Source of the DNA: a virus
Direction: 5' to 3' (one strand)
DNA length: 60,463 nt
Virus record (IMG/VR): IMGVR_UViG_3300029787_000012
Location: 30,185 to 90,647 of that record
Positions 50,501 to 55,434 of this stretch are shown here, in pieces. Within the stretch, counting starts at the first letter, position 1. Every line of letters begins with the position of its first letter. Position numbers and translations under genes: made by a program. The notes beneath the pieces were generated by a model. That model had not been told where the DNA came from and did not search any database. It saw only the letters and a program-made list of their open reading frames with translations.

Positions 50501-51367
50501 AACATCAGAGTCTGTTGCATCTGCTTCTTGATACAATACTTGACCTACAAGTGCAATAGGATCTCCAGAAACAGGAACTGCACGAATTACTTCTCTAGAA
50601 GTGAAGTATGCATCGGATGGTTTGAATATTCTGTCTCGTGGATAAGACACTTGAGAATCAACGCCAAAAAGTGACCTCAATACAAATTGGAAAGACCTTG
50701 TAGAACCCTTAGAAGCGTAAAAATCTTTAATTCTCTTAATTATTGTACTTTCTGTAACTCCAGTTGCAAAATTCTTTGGATATGTTGATAAAAACTGCTC
50801 TTTGAACTTCCCTAACATGTAAAGTGGGAAAATATTGTTCAAATTGACAACTGTAGCACCAATTGCGTGACTTGCAGCTACTGTAGACTCAAATTTATAC
50901 TCATTTTCCAATCCAACTGCCTTTACAGCGTTAAATCCGCGTGCACATGTTTGAAATAGTGTAGATCCTTTACTTTGGTAGTAAATTATCTCATCACCAA
51001 TCAATAAAAGTCCTTCACTAGGAAAATCACGTGTAGATTCGACGTCAATTGTTGTAGAAGACGTTGTGACAGCAGAAATTAGCGTTGTTTCAGTTACAAG
51101 TTCTCCATATTGGTCAATATTATAGTAATCACCCCAGTTTTGGATGATGTCAATGCAATATCCTTTTAATTCTTGTGATTTATAGTACTCTTTTACAAAT
51201 TCTATGAATGTGGGGAAGTTTTCCTGTATGAAACTAGGAAACTGTGCTTGTATGTTCGTAGATATCTTCGATCTCGACTCAGGACTAACCTCCGACGGTA
51301 CAGGCGTTGCTGTAACCGTGGTGGTCGGGGTAGTCCACGACCCAACTTTCCAACTACTATTTGTCAT
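38582..51367 (-). CDS. Giant baseplate-associated protein in gp7 position, YHYH domain, 4261 aa
   Basis: The N-terminal 200 residues (IQAQFPSFIQENFPTFIEFV, YKSQELKGYCIDIIQNWGDY, TLFQTCARGFNAV) are of the kind found in very large baseplate proteins of marine T4-like phages. Residues about 980-1120 are a YHYH domain (IIGWAFDGHPIYGPYGYVDP). About 700-900 and 1450-2100 are GSGY beta repeats. About 1540-1620 is a degenerate cupredoxin-like domain (YTFDTTDSSNAGKKLAF). Cys-initiated helical modules start near 2585, 2670 and 3450. C...YPR modules lie near 3165, 3245, 3350, 3650 and 3740. The C-terminus is an HG...DFTSG...DG module. It sits between gp6 and gp8, where T4 has gp7 (about 1030 residues). 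I infer a wedge-derived role with fibre-like extensions. Confidence 0.85.
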   Translation of the reverse strand: MTNSSWKVGSWTTPTTTVTATPVPSEVSPESRSKISTNIQAQFPSFIQENFPTFIEFVKEYYKSQELKGYCIDIIQNWGDYYNIDQYGELVTETTLISAVTTSSTTIDVESTRDFPSEGLLLIGDEIIYYQSKGSTLFQTCARGFNAVKAVGLENEYKFESTVAASHAIGATVVNLNNIFPLYMLGKFKEQFLSTYPKNFATGVTESTIIKRIKDFYASKGSTRSFQFVLRSLFGVDSQVSYPRDRIFKPSDAYFTSREVIRAVPVSGDPIALVGQVLYQEADATDSDVEAARIYVKGVVEVFTPQGSIFEIDVDTNNSSGAFVTPYKTVLSSDLGANLIDDVVTVDSTLGWPQQNGRFRLEDEIITYTDKTVTQFLGCSRARENTVNVAHDAGQEVFAAFKIYGNSNIDGSEIQLKVFGGTRGVTLNDGGRYYLPDSKVTTPTAPGFDSLDPIYDSFIYNVRRALRGDSATLGSINADGSVKCTVTTKEKHRLVRDDVIRILNAPEDIYNNNHDVVGIVDDFTFEFNFTTTPANGISGYEFYIAREFAFGKSDYGSIDNAVNKFTGDVQNTYKSASDVIVASTGIPTHKIGPFASTDLVPGNQRYLKRIPITPSVKSTKTATPVGQVGLGVNGVPFFSYKGEGIKKYGGLLSITKTTGGEGYDITNPPTVQFEADHKLGATYASSTRVKYNGNRYVADTAGVTSTTTHPTHTLGTVTLGTVNWTYEGESAAATVTVTGSVTAVNVTDGGTGYITQPVVSITGGGATSDNQASATAQITDGAVTGINVVQGGSGYTSIPTVTLTGGGGSGATATAICRGPVDTITITDAGSQYTFEPTIDLITGSGAVAYPSILNGKIESIIVTFGGTGYYGAPDVIITGDGVGATAFAVVDSGTNIVTSVNVTNKGAGYTAGATTVTIVYPGSGATFQTNLTELSFNEAATQAELGSSSFTERKVTDTAGGASIQGENYLIYGGEYGYMHNPKKLRFLTKDNISSALTELNPTAHSPIIGWAFDGHPIYGPYGYVDPENAAPYNSYKQIVSSYRVKNGRSALLSGLNDPLGTYIEDYEYVQGLGDLDEYNGRFCVTPEFPNGVYAYFATIKGSAGEPAFPYFVGPNFYGEAAAVNWNGNGLQKNFTEDAIRYREPFIGVDNIVAKRKELDNKVDFFLSMEDTTTLIVMETGENLAYLEDGIGYYSYYPTIRGGLADSLVVSATNKYSSAGIDQYLVEGGGKEYKVNDRLLFDNTGTGGDGVSGTVSTVEGVTVSSLTNAVSAYDDIYTTTINTSTNHYLLVGDQVTVDVTDNANTRTLFSKIISNKYHFKYFDLQSLKLLSAWTMSTAYNKEDLVYVDNRVYKAADTGTSDSSSGNAPTHTSGTVTDGTLTWTYVRTRTDGNLYQGGWNSITGGSGYANGTYVNVPITTSGSGIGGQATIVVSGNAVTAVTITSTGTGYNVGDTISAADINLGNAGGSSFSITLTQTQREAVCHTNLAHQVNIGDTVNISGVSPTSYNKTDYTVIRTETLRRFTIKSNFATPAAANVTTAEVYVQEAKLQLIDGHSYTFDTTDSSNAGKKLAFTFDPANTDIFTYKNVTSEVLDSVTSEQNSITIKITGLPGIFYYFDLQGAITGSYFTTINDPVIGTNTVTEKTDTTFKYITALEPEAGYTVGVSYASNSIYATGGIKTITVGDPGRNYSSLPKFNGTTRSGSGATAVATISGILSSVSITNDGSGYNPSSLPNGVVTLPDFVDLTLQNVFGSFVPNEIVISQETQGNQTARAQVISWNPVNSVLRIKPLQNTRTGAGNKGYIMFSTGTAATNNVYSSDSQGSIQAISGTQAIVATAVSGGGKLSSVTVTNAGSNYRSAPSVVFDDPYYGSVATVSLTSQPAGNGTFTATTTTTGVTQSTVSPVGGSGATFTFTTDGNGRIDTVSVTGGGSTYSLGDVITFDGTKLPGGDSTEDFTITIQTLSHADPATISTIINASIDTVTVTNGGSGFLSAPTISVSGGNGINAVLNATIQNQSVTSIGIEAAGIQYQSAPVINIEQKTGTGASILLKSSDLGKILKISGDNITYNYSHDRTLKPSLNTTYNLQLIRTQVIDYIDVVNGGSNFVSQPEIVLTGGQGSLFALKPIIENEVIQAVTVENPGRGFTSAPTVTAKVSHSFVGLQSSSTLNFPYNAKIPSGTQVTLIETTGQFPEPLATNTVYYAIAATTANGLADNQIRLASSLANANTETFINFTSAPVGDISTGQTAFTLETIDLGDVINAYMKPATFSIGERIYQGASTSSFTAYGFVKNWDASGRVVSVEIIEGEFKIGEPVFGEETAAFGQIHTFTRADAVFDVSPISISASGWERTTGFLDLNEQRVYDSNRFQEFSYDVSSSININDWKNPLKFAAHPAGFKVVGTQVLSQSVKKDYRSRPNLNLSAGNDTDWWQSTTNSIGTTFNGTTFVTPKPSARNTGKLSVINNFALAKPDYTAAVPTEVSVFGRQLLDIQKILSCIVYKIDDISDRSITFDASSSSIVDVSNNRLTLTNHGLLEGQRVTYKAGGDRFQDARDLIIANIDHIVEETIGALNAAYPSLNYSGATCARDTRLVIAAWANDLKYGGNYFTLAATNSYVGGVVSQGNAYIDAGNLLKDNKNLIAAEAVYQMLQDGTVGIPSGFAGVPGGDQNCIDDIVDVVEAIAYNLTYGANSEVWDAANLYVNTVHLDNEETQAIWAFNKAKELAASIIINQDITITGNHGYTQVKNTGVTFDAAICATVDSAMDTLFNIVTTAISSDSLSTVTRTNPANYIAHIAGEETETIFAFNKARDLCNLAVTNSLPAGTYTTIVPTTDLSITTDSGGCTDVKSAITTLSGIITNGIDNPSTLPTSNTGNYPNNRTGTAIGGISNNGTYYVKYVDANNIELATTEGGNAIDLTAVGTGVGHTIRMYIDGVNDTFLLRTNGIAIGTQIGKTAAKSQLLVITNGLVTNPATYTFANNSITFLTPPLDGTEVLAMYYDRQTYSGSFQLDQIGDELKAFDVTNGLTPGSGYSDGTYTNVPLKNNLGSGTGGTADITVTNGSVSNVVLNAAGNGYTSNDVLGISDARVGEQLVKHFIPTNGTYDPATGSMVLTIGSGHGLLAPTTHTASTATYDPNTGLMVVTINSHGFVNGDQVKFADSSITFSCGFGGATGAAAEKAYPRSTDYASDRWLQVFDVTANTFTVQILDTIPSTNVDPHTFVSAVSNGIKKAVSTVRIANESLQFSCGYNGGGTASYPRATDPLGTQGKMRDIPVEAIATTTIEVNALNGTAPTNTDAHTWVGLSTYQFQPTGITYTPVDGKMVLTKTSHGMIKGDRIQFANNSLTFTCGLDNNSTNHTYPRVGDPAEGAWLTIDEVTNDTFTVYVGVSSDTSTHTFVSATSTAVTRAVVSYGVYAYSKGADAASLMRTNQEFIATTAYGRMMANNAGFSSSYQVKCIRDTKILIDAVSDNVEFGGNDATYDAASLYVSTVHLADEEAESIQVFNHARDICREVMRNLTVTTNSYTVGTQIKDNTISNDSGSTSYSTACCIDVASTISTLWNIVTTAVGSGTHQWAGGTASNAVQSGGNYAHTFVSAVANGVTSNVGNLPNPVTNVAYTPSSGNMVITSNGHGLSTSNTLTIADNALSFTCAMDGNTATKTYPRSTDPVSGQTITITNTSTNTITVNVGASPIVNHNVTDASYVPSTGVLVLTIGSGHGLTAGTSIKIAANSLTFTCARDNYATNHTYPRSTDPFYDTAINLTSVDTTTITMNVGTTGDLSGITRTSASQPYFQIGVDTVTFDGTDTTFTAQVGGSTQVLPASDNFLIFLNSTFQVKGTTESYTYTGSTLTFNEPPVPGMDFYGFYLGKLTLLDEIAPFFDSSKKTFVMKSETEPFSLESDNPSVEAQNNLLIFLNGIYQEPGVAYSLTGSIIEFSEAPRAGSTCNMFIFTGSSADVLISNTFNALDIGDRLQIASEGSDRSIAKISSSITIDSYEYTGLKPTTAVFVATVVNGVVTQVNITDPGSNYEVPPILVFTGGGGEGAFAETVIEQGSGKVLDVINLNGGAGYTQGTPTVNPTHPMAIERKQRNRIISNSKNLANSYLTSTLSQSGTTINLKNVWYNSSQKNGFPDEGEVLIPFYDTTVTPNRWNAERILFGAKDVSGNTLTVATGGRGYLGTTAAEHAVITGTYSSSGTACTVTTSSNHFFSTGQTIYLDFTSGTGFDGTYIVTVTGATTFTVEFPFSRTTSGNVSLLPEVRLRSL

Positions 51368-51369
51368 TC

Positions 51370-53226
51370 TTAGTATTGATAGCTAGATTCTGGAAGCACT
51401 CCTGTTCCAGAAAGATTTGATCCACTACTGATAGTATCTTCTAATACACTAACAGTCGTATTATCTATACCTAGTGTCAGATAGGTTTCTCGTAAAGAAA
51501 TCAAATCGTTCGACTTGGGGCATGCAGATATTTGTAATTGATTATTAGTAACAGATGTAGACTGAATAATCAAGTCATTAATTACAATTTCACCCATGTC
51601 ATAGTCTATGGTTCCCCATAGTCCATCCACATACTCAAACTCACCAGTTCCTTTTACATAATACAAGCGTAATGTACCCGCACCATCATCATTTAGATAA
51701 TACGTATTAATGTCATCGCCCACAATCTTGAAACCAGACGAAGAAACTGAAGGTTTCGTTGATGTTTGCTGATTGATTCTGTTTCCATAACATATTTTGT
51801 AGTTAACACGAGCGTTGAGTTCGACTGTTACGTTCTTTCTCATCTTTACACGTGTTATATTAGATGTTATTGATGTCTCTGCATCATCAATTATCTTTTG
51901 TAACTTGGAAAACTTGAACTTTCCACCAAATTTGTTAAATTCTGCACTCGCATTAAGTGTAGTTAACGCTGCAATGATGATATTCTTAACCTCTGATGGT
52001 TCTCTACGTGTAACATTAGGGTTGAAGTAAGCAAAAGTGGTCAAATCAATGTAAAGTATGCTCGGATCAATGATAGTAGGTTGAATTGCAGCTACAGAAT
52101 ACTCTCTCAACTTCTTCAAAATGGCATTTTTCTCAGAAAGTGATAATTTATCAGCATTTTTTGGTTTGATTGCCAAAAATACCTTACCATACTCAGGTGG
52201 TTCTGCTTCTTCACCACCATAACATGCTATAGAACTTACGTTTGCGTAAATTTGAGGCACTATCGCTTCATAATCACGTGTAGAAACTGCTCTACCGAAC
52301 GCAGAATAGAATTTAGGAGCAGCAAACTTGATAGATTCTGTACTTTCTGCAGATGCACCTCCATCTGGGAAGCTTGTAACTGAAATTGTGATGCCAGAAG
52401 TGATCGCATTTAGATTATTATCTCTAAACGTACCAATATTATTAAAAACTTTCAGTCCATTTGCACCTGTTCCTGTTGAAGTTGCGTATTTTACGTCAAC
52501 AACATCACCATTAGCAAGGTTTTTACCAATAATACCGTCACCAAATAGAACTTCGGGTATCTCATACTCACTTTCCTCCAAGAAGAATACCTTAGAGTTA
52601 GCATCTATCTTTGTAATATCAGTCGCTTGTAAATATTTCTCTGTAATTGTACCAGAAGTCACCTCTACTATCATGGAGGAGGTGTCTGCATTTTCATTAG
52701 TTAATATAAATCTCTGTCTCTGACTAGTGTTCTTAACAAAAGTGTCTGTAAGGAACAGTCCTTCACTCAAAACTATATTAGAAAACGTTGCGATACCTGT
52801 TAAACTGTCTACAGATACTGTATTATCAGTCGGAAGAGAGAAAACAAAGTTGTTATTATCCAATCCTGTGAAGTTTAGTACCAATCCTGCTGCCATTGTG
52901 ACAGTTATAGGGTATGGAAACACTGTTTGAATCGAAATATCGACTGTACATGTTGCACTTCTTGCACTTTTTGGTGTATAACCAAGCATACGAGCAAGTT
53001 TTACAACATTTTCACGTAAAACTGCCGTTTCAAGGAACCCTTCGTTGACAGCAAGGTTCGCATTGACTGCTGTATAGTACGTATTATACGCAAGCGAGTC
53101 TAAAAGTACTGTAAGAGATGATCCTTCAAAGTCATAATCACTAAATTGTGACTGAGATCGTAAATATTCTTTAATTTGTGCCTTGATCTCGTTAAATTCA
53201 AGAGCATTAACTTGGTTGAATGCCAT
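51370..53226 (-). CDS. 6: Baseplate wedge protein gp6 (baseplate J-like), 618 aa
   Basis: It resembles gp6 of T4-type phages across its length (T4 gp6 is about 660 residues). Landmarks are the N-terminal LEFNEIKAQIKEYLRSQSQF, DYDFEGSSLTVLLDSLAYNT, VVKLARMLGYTPKSARSATC, the central EVLFGDGIIGKNLANGDVVD, the gpJ-type motif PKFYSAFGRAVSTRDYEAIV and the KNIIIAALTTLNASAEFNKF segment. gp6 forms the inner iris of the baseplate and joins wedges to each other. The ATG overlaps the stop of gp25 as TAATG, and the next gene begins three bases after the stop, so the gp25-gp6-giant order is a tight operon. Confidence 0.94.
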   Translation of the reverse strand: MAFNQVNALEFNEIKAQIKEYLRSQSQFSDYDFEGSSLTVLLDSLAYNTYYTAVNANLAVNEGFLETAVLRENVVKLARMLGYTPKSARSATCTVDISIQTVFPYPITVTMAAGLVLNFTGLDNNNFVFSLPTDNTVSVDSLTGIATFSNIVLSEGLFLTDTFVKNTSQRQRFILTNENADTSSMIVEVTSGTITEKYLQATDITKIDANSKVFFLEESEYEIPEVLFGDGIIGKNLANGDVVDVKYATSTGTGANGLKVFNNIGTFRDNNLNAITSGITISVTSFPDGGASAESTESIKFAAPKFYSAFGRAVSTRDYEAIVPQIYANVSSIACYGGEEAEPPEYGKVFLAIKPKNADKLSLSEKNAILKKLREYSVAAIQPTIIDPSILYIDLTTFAYFNPNVTRREPSEVKNIIIAALTTLNASAEFNKFGGKFKFSKLQKIIDDAETSITSNITRVKMRKNVTVELNARVNYKICYGNRINQQTSTKPSVSSSGFKIVGDDINTYYLNDDGAGTLRLYYVKGTGEFEYVDGLWGTIDYDMGEIVINDLIIQSTSVTNNQLQISACPKSNDLISLRETYLTLGIDNTTVSVLEDTISSGSNLSGTGVLPESSYQY

Positions 53227-53615
53227 TATGGTTTAAATGCAATACTAACATCATCAATTTTAGGAGCAAGTCCTAAGATAAGATATGATACACTAACGTT
53301 TAGTTCATTGCGATTCTCTTCCCAGTCTGCTATAACTTCGTAGACTGCAACCCTTGGTTCATGTATTTGTATAGCTTCAGTGATTCTTTCTTCAATCTCT
53401 GTTGCTAGACCGTTTGTGTAATTCTCAAATAAGAGTCCAATGATATTACCACCAAAGGTAGGATCAAAAGGTTTCTCATAAAAGTTATATAATACTATAT
53501 TCTTGACTGCTGCTTTGATGGCTGCTTCATTCTTGAGTGACAAAACATCGTTTGTAACTGCATTCTTTTCAAATGTTAAAGAGAAGTCTCTAAATGACTT
53601 CGATACCAATGCCAC
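53226..53615 (-). CDS. 25: Baseplate wedge protein gp25, 129 aa
   Basis: This is a GPW/gp25 family protein of typical size (T4 gp25 is 132 residues): SKSFRDFSLTFEKNAVTNDV, NEAAIKAAVKNIVLYNFYEK, FDPTFGGNIIGLLFENYTNG, and the signature EAIQIHEPRVAV. gp25 interacts with gp6 and starts sheath polymerisation in contractile tails. The start codon is GTG at 53615. A TATAAATA late promoter lies 28 bases upstream. It overlaps gp6 by TAATG. Confidence 0.95.
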   Translation of the reverse strand: MALVSKSFRDFSLTFEKNAVTNDVLSLKNEAAIKAAVKNIVLYNFYEKPFDPTFGGNIIGLLFENYTNGLATEIEERITEAIQIHEPRVAVYEVIADWEENRNELNVSVSYLILGLAPKIDDVSIAFKP

Positions 53616-53642
53616 TTTTGTGTCAATATAGTGCTATCAATA

Positions 53643-53650
53643 TATTTATA
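53643..53650 (-). promoter_or_regulatory. T4-like late promoter before gp25
   Basis: The minus strand reads TATAAATA, 28 bases before the GTG start of gp25. This is the canonical T4 late -10 sequence. Confidence 0.75.
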
Positions 53651-53738
53651 CTCGTTTTTTTGGTTTTCTATCAGAACGTGGGTCTGTGATTAGATATCTG
53701 CAATATTCATTCCCATTATCGTAGAAATCATCTGACAT
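53646..53738 (-). CDS. Small basic-tailed protein, 30 aa (frame open to 53885)
   Basis: A 79-codon frame reaches 53885, but its first part overlaps the 45-residue gene in another frame. The ATG at 53738 (MSDDFYDNGNEYCRYLITDP, then RSDRKPKKRV) gives a compact acidic-to-basic peptide and is the cautious choice. No clear Shine-Dalgarno sequence precedes this ATG. The C-terminal end contains the late promoter of gp25. It may be a real small protein or the tail of a product made by frameshifting from the 45-residue gene. Confidence 0.45.
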   Translation of the reverse strand: MSDDFYDNGNEYCRYLITDPRSDRKPKKRV

Positions 53739-53778
53739 ATCTACGGGAATATTTGCATTTCTACAACCATCTACGATT

Positions 53779-53916
53779 CTATTTGCCTTGGCCACGATAC
53801 CTCTTCTTTGCTTTGTTTCTTGATGTAGCACTATACTTCGTGTGTTGTCCACGACCTTGTGCTGATTTCTTTGGTTTCGATTCAATACTGTTTCCAGTGT
53901 TCCATGTCATTGCCAT
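53779..53916 (-). CDS. Conserved very basic small protein, 45 aa
   Basis: The frame starts at ATG 53916 (MAMTWNTGNSIESKPKKSAQ) and runs RGRG-like GRGQHTKYSATSRNKAKKRY RGQGK to a TAG at 53779. It begins two bases after the PAAR gene stop. The highly basic composition and the block HTKYSATSRNKAKKRYRGQG are of a type I have seen conserved in cyanomyoviruses, which supports a real gene despite the short length. It could bind nucleic acid or act in tail assembly; no function is established. Confidence 0.75.
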   Translation of the reverse strand: MAMTWNTGNSIESKPKKSAQGRGQHTKYSATSRNKAKKRYRGQGK

Positions 53917-53918
53917 AA

Positions 53919-54224
53919 TTAATTGTTGTTTGCGAATACTGTTGGACTTCCCCCAGTCATTGCTCCTGCATCGGCACTATCGCCAATACGAGCAACTTTA
54001 ACTCCTGCCACATATACATTGGGGGATCCTGCATTTACTGTAGCAACATGTGGAGCACACGCTGGTACAGGTGGAAAGGGGTGTGATACAGTCGGGTCTC
54101 CTACTCTTGCGATAAGGATGCCATCTGCATAGACAGTTGACTGAGAAGGGGTAGAGAGCGTGGTCGATCCTGCACAAGCGTGACCTGTGGAAAGACTATC
54201 TCCCTTTCTTGATACTGCTGCCAT
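53919..54224 (-). CDS. PAAR-repeat spike tip protein (gp5.4-like), 101 aa
   Basis: The protein has the PAAR pattern: repeated beta units VYADGILIARVGDP and VYVAGVKVARIGDS, the STGHACAGS opening, and metal-ligand candidates His15, His48, Cys56 and His59. PAAR proteins form the sharp conical tip on the central spike of contractile tails and bind a metal ion near the apex. T4 gp5.4 is of similar size (97 residues) and also lies just before the wedge genes. A GATAAATA late promoter lies about 83 bases upstream. Membrane puncture during infection is the expected role. Confidence 0.92.
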   Translation of the reverse strand: MAAVSRKGDSLSTGHACAGSTTLSTPSQSTVYADGILIARVGDPTVSHPFPPVPACAPHVATVNAGSPNVYVAGVKVARIGDSADAGAMTGGSPTVFANNN

Positions 54225-54306
54225 AATGGTTGCGATGTGTGCGAAAGGTCTGCTAACTTGCGTGCTAACGCAGACATATAAGTAACAGGTTTATGTTCCA
54301 TTCTCC

Positions 54307-54314
54307 TATTTATC
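54307..54314 (-). promoter_or_regulatory. T4-like late promoter before PAAR gene
   Basis: The minus strand reads GATAAATA, matching NATAAATA, 83 bases before the PAAR start and directly after the membrane-protein gene. Confidence 0.55.
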
Positions 54315-54492
54315 CTTTGAGACCAACGCGGGGTTTACGGGGTTTTTTCCTACGTCGTTTACCAAATAACTTTTGATAGATCGGTCTGACTAAAAACAAA
54401 TCTAATATCTCAAACAAGAATACAAGCCCTAGAAAGGTTACTACCCCTGCTAGAATCGTATACTCAAATAGTTTACCAATTAGTATCTTCAC
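54310..54492 (-). CDS. Small membrane protein with basic tail, 60 aa
   Basis: Residues about 10-33 form one strong transmembrane helix (EYTILAGVVTFLGLVFLFEI), followed by LDLFLVRPIYQKLFG and a very basic C-terminus (KRRRKKPRKPR). The positive charge distribution favours the C-terminus staying in the cytoplasm. The start overlaps the end of the 75-residue gene by 20 bases. Its position just before the PAAR gene suggests late expression. It might be a holin- or spanin-like accessory, but size and charge alone cannot prove it. Confidence 0.72.
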   Translation of the reverse strand: MKILIGKLFEYTILAGVVTFLGLVFLFEILDLFLVRPIYQKLFGKRRRKKPRKPRVGLKG

Positions 54493-54700
54493 TTTCAGTC
54501 AAAGTCCCGACAGTATGTTCTACTATCTCAGTAATGGTCTTATCATGTTCAACTACAACATCGACAAGTCTCTCATAGTCGCCATCCATAGTTCTCTTCA
54601 TCATAAGTTTAGAGTTTGCTACCTTTCTCTCTAATACATCTAACCTCTCCAATATCTCATCATACCTTCTATCTGTATGTGTGAAGTAATCGCCTGACAT
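54473..54700 (-). CDS. Small coiled-coil protein, 75 aa
   Basis: This is a largely helical, charged protein with a heptad-like N-terminal half (RRYDEILERLDVLERKVANS) and a second helix (YERLVDVVVEHDKTITEIVE). It overlaps the small membrane protein gene by 20 bases, which suggests coupled translation. It may partner with that membrane protein. No known motif is seen. Confidence 0.7.
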   Translation of the reverse strand: MSGDYFTHTDRRYDEILERLDVLERKVANSKLMMKRTMDGDYERLVDVVVEHDKTITEIVEHTVGTLTESEDTNW

Positions 54701-54708
54701 GAATCCTC

Positions 54709-54885
54709 CTAATCTTGTTTTATGTCAAAGTGCCATCTGATATGTTTAATGTAATCAAATGTATCTCCTATGTCCTTATCGCAGTCTATGTCGTACTTTC
54801 TATCGCAGAGATACTTACGTAAATCGTAGATACTGTCATATGTACCTACTTCGTCGAAAGAATCGTCATACAGAACGTAACGCAT
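54709..54885 (-). CDS. Hypothetical protein, 58 aa
   Basis: This short frame begins at ATG 54885 (MRYVLYDDSFDEVGTYDSIY) and ends in WHFDIKQD. It has a beta-alpha start (RYVLYDD, DLRKYLCD) and many Asp and Tyr. A combined AATAAATA/TATAAT promoter region lies 22 bases upstream, a spacing shared with other late genes in the window. The stop is followed eight bases later by the next gene. The function is unknown. Confidence 0.62.
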   Translation of the reverse strand: MRYVLYDDSFDEVGTYDSIYDLRKYLCDRKYDIDCDKDIGDTFDYIKHIRWHFDIKQD

Positions 54886-54906
54886 AAGAGAGAAAGAGAT
54901 GTGTAT

Positions 54907-54917
54907 TATTTATTATA
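54907..54917 (-). promoter_or_regulatory. Late (NATAAATA) / TATAAT promoter before 58-aa gene
   Basis: The minus strand reads TATAATAAATA here, containing both a TATAAT box and an AATAAATA late motif. It is 22 bases upstream of the 58-residue gene. Confidence 0.5.
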
Positions 54918-54936
54918 TATGGAAACCAACACAATG

Positions 54937-55404
54937 TCAAGTACAAACATATCCTACAACATTGTCTGGTAGACCATCTAATCTTACCATGTCTTCTATC
55001 TTATCTGCATACATCAATACCTTATCAATACGCTCTTGCATATTCACTGCTATCTTCTCTTTCTTCCACTTAGTGTATGCTTCCTTCTGACACCAGAGAC
55101 TATAGAAGGTCTCTTTGTTGTCTGTAACTTCGTGAATGTCAAAGTATCTCTTAGTTATCTTCTCAAAAGGACGTTCTTTCATATATTCAATATCTACACC
55201 AACGTTCTTTGTGGATACTGCAACTACTGTATGACTATCAGTGTCTGACTTGTTCCAATATATCTGTACAGGTTTCTTACAGTTCAAAGTATAGTTCGGT
55301 AAGAAATCTTTGATGGCGGTTTTGACTAGGTTATCAGTAGACGCAATCGTATTACTGTAAAGGTATACTGAGGTGGTTTTGTTGGAAAAAATCTTAGAGG
55401 GCAT
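54937..55404 (-). CDS. 4'-phosphopantetheinyl transferase (Sfp/AcpS superfamily), 155 aa
   Basis: The protein shows the core PPTase signature: VGVDIE (Asp71 and Glu73, Mg and CoA ligands) and, 31 residues later, LWCQKEAYTKW with Glu108 (third Mg ligand) and Lys107/Lys112. A preceding strand (SDTDSHTVVAVS) matches the SHS-type segment of Sfp. Such enzymes move phosphopantetheine from CoA to a conserved Ser of carrier proteins (ACP, PCP). At 155 residues it lies between AcpS (about 120) and Sfp (about 225), suggesting a reduced N-terminal half. The frame is open to GTG 55434; ATG 55404 is preferred because it starts at the first beta strand and skips a Phe/Lys-rich tract. A structured 210-base leader precedes it. 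No carrier protein gene is in the window, so a host ACP is the likely target. Confidence 0.83.
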   Translation of the reverse strand: MPSKIFSNKTTSVYLYSNTIASTDNLVKTAIKDFLPNYTLNCKKPVQIYWNKSDTDSHTVVAVSTKNVGVDIEYMKERPFEKITKRYFDIHEVTDNKETFYSLWCQKEAYTKWKKEKIAVNMQERIDKVLMYADKIEDMVRLDGLPDNVVGYVCT

Positions 55405-55434
55405 TTTTTGGAAAAAAAATATTTTTAATATCAC

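Noticed and set aside
20441-51367. CRISPR-like or tandem DNA repeats in the giant genes
   Set aside because: The repeats are degenerate protein modules of variable spacing, not identical DNA repeats with unique spacers.
52328-52723. 131-codon plus-strand frame within gp6
   Set aside because: It is antisense to a well-supported gp6 gene and shows no independent start signal.
54101-54301. 66-codon minus-strand frame overlapping the PAAR gene
   Set aside because: It has a Shine-Dalgarno-like AGGAG, but the late promoter would leave almost no leader, and most of it is a shifted reading of the clear PAAR gene.
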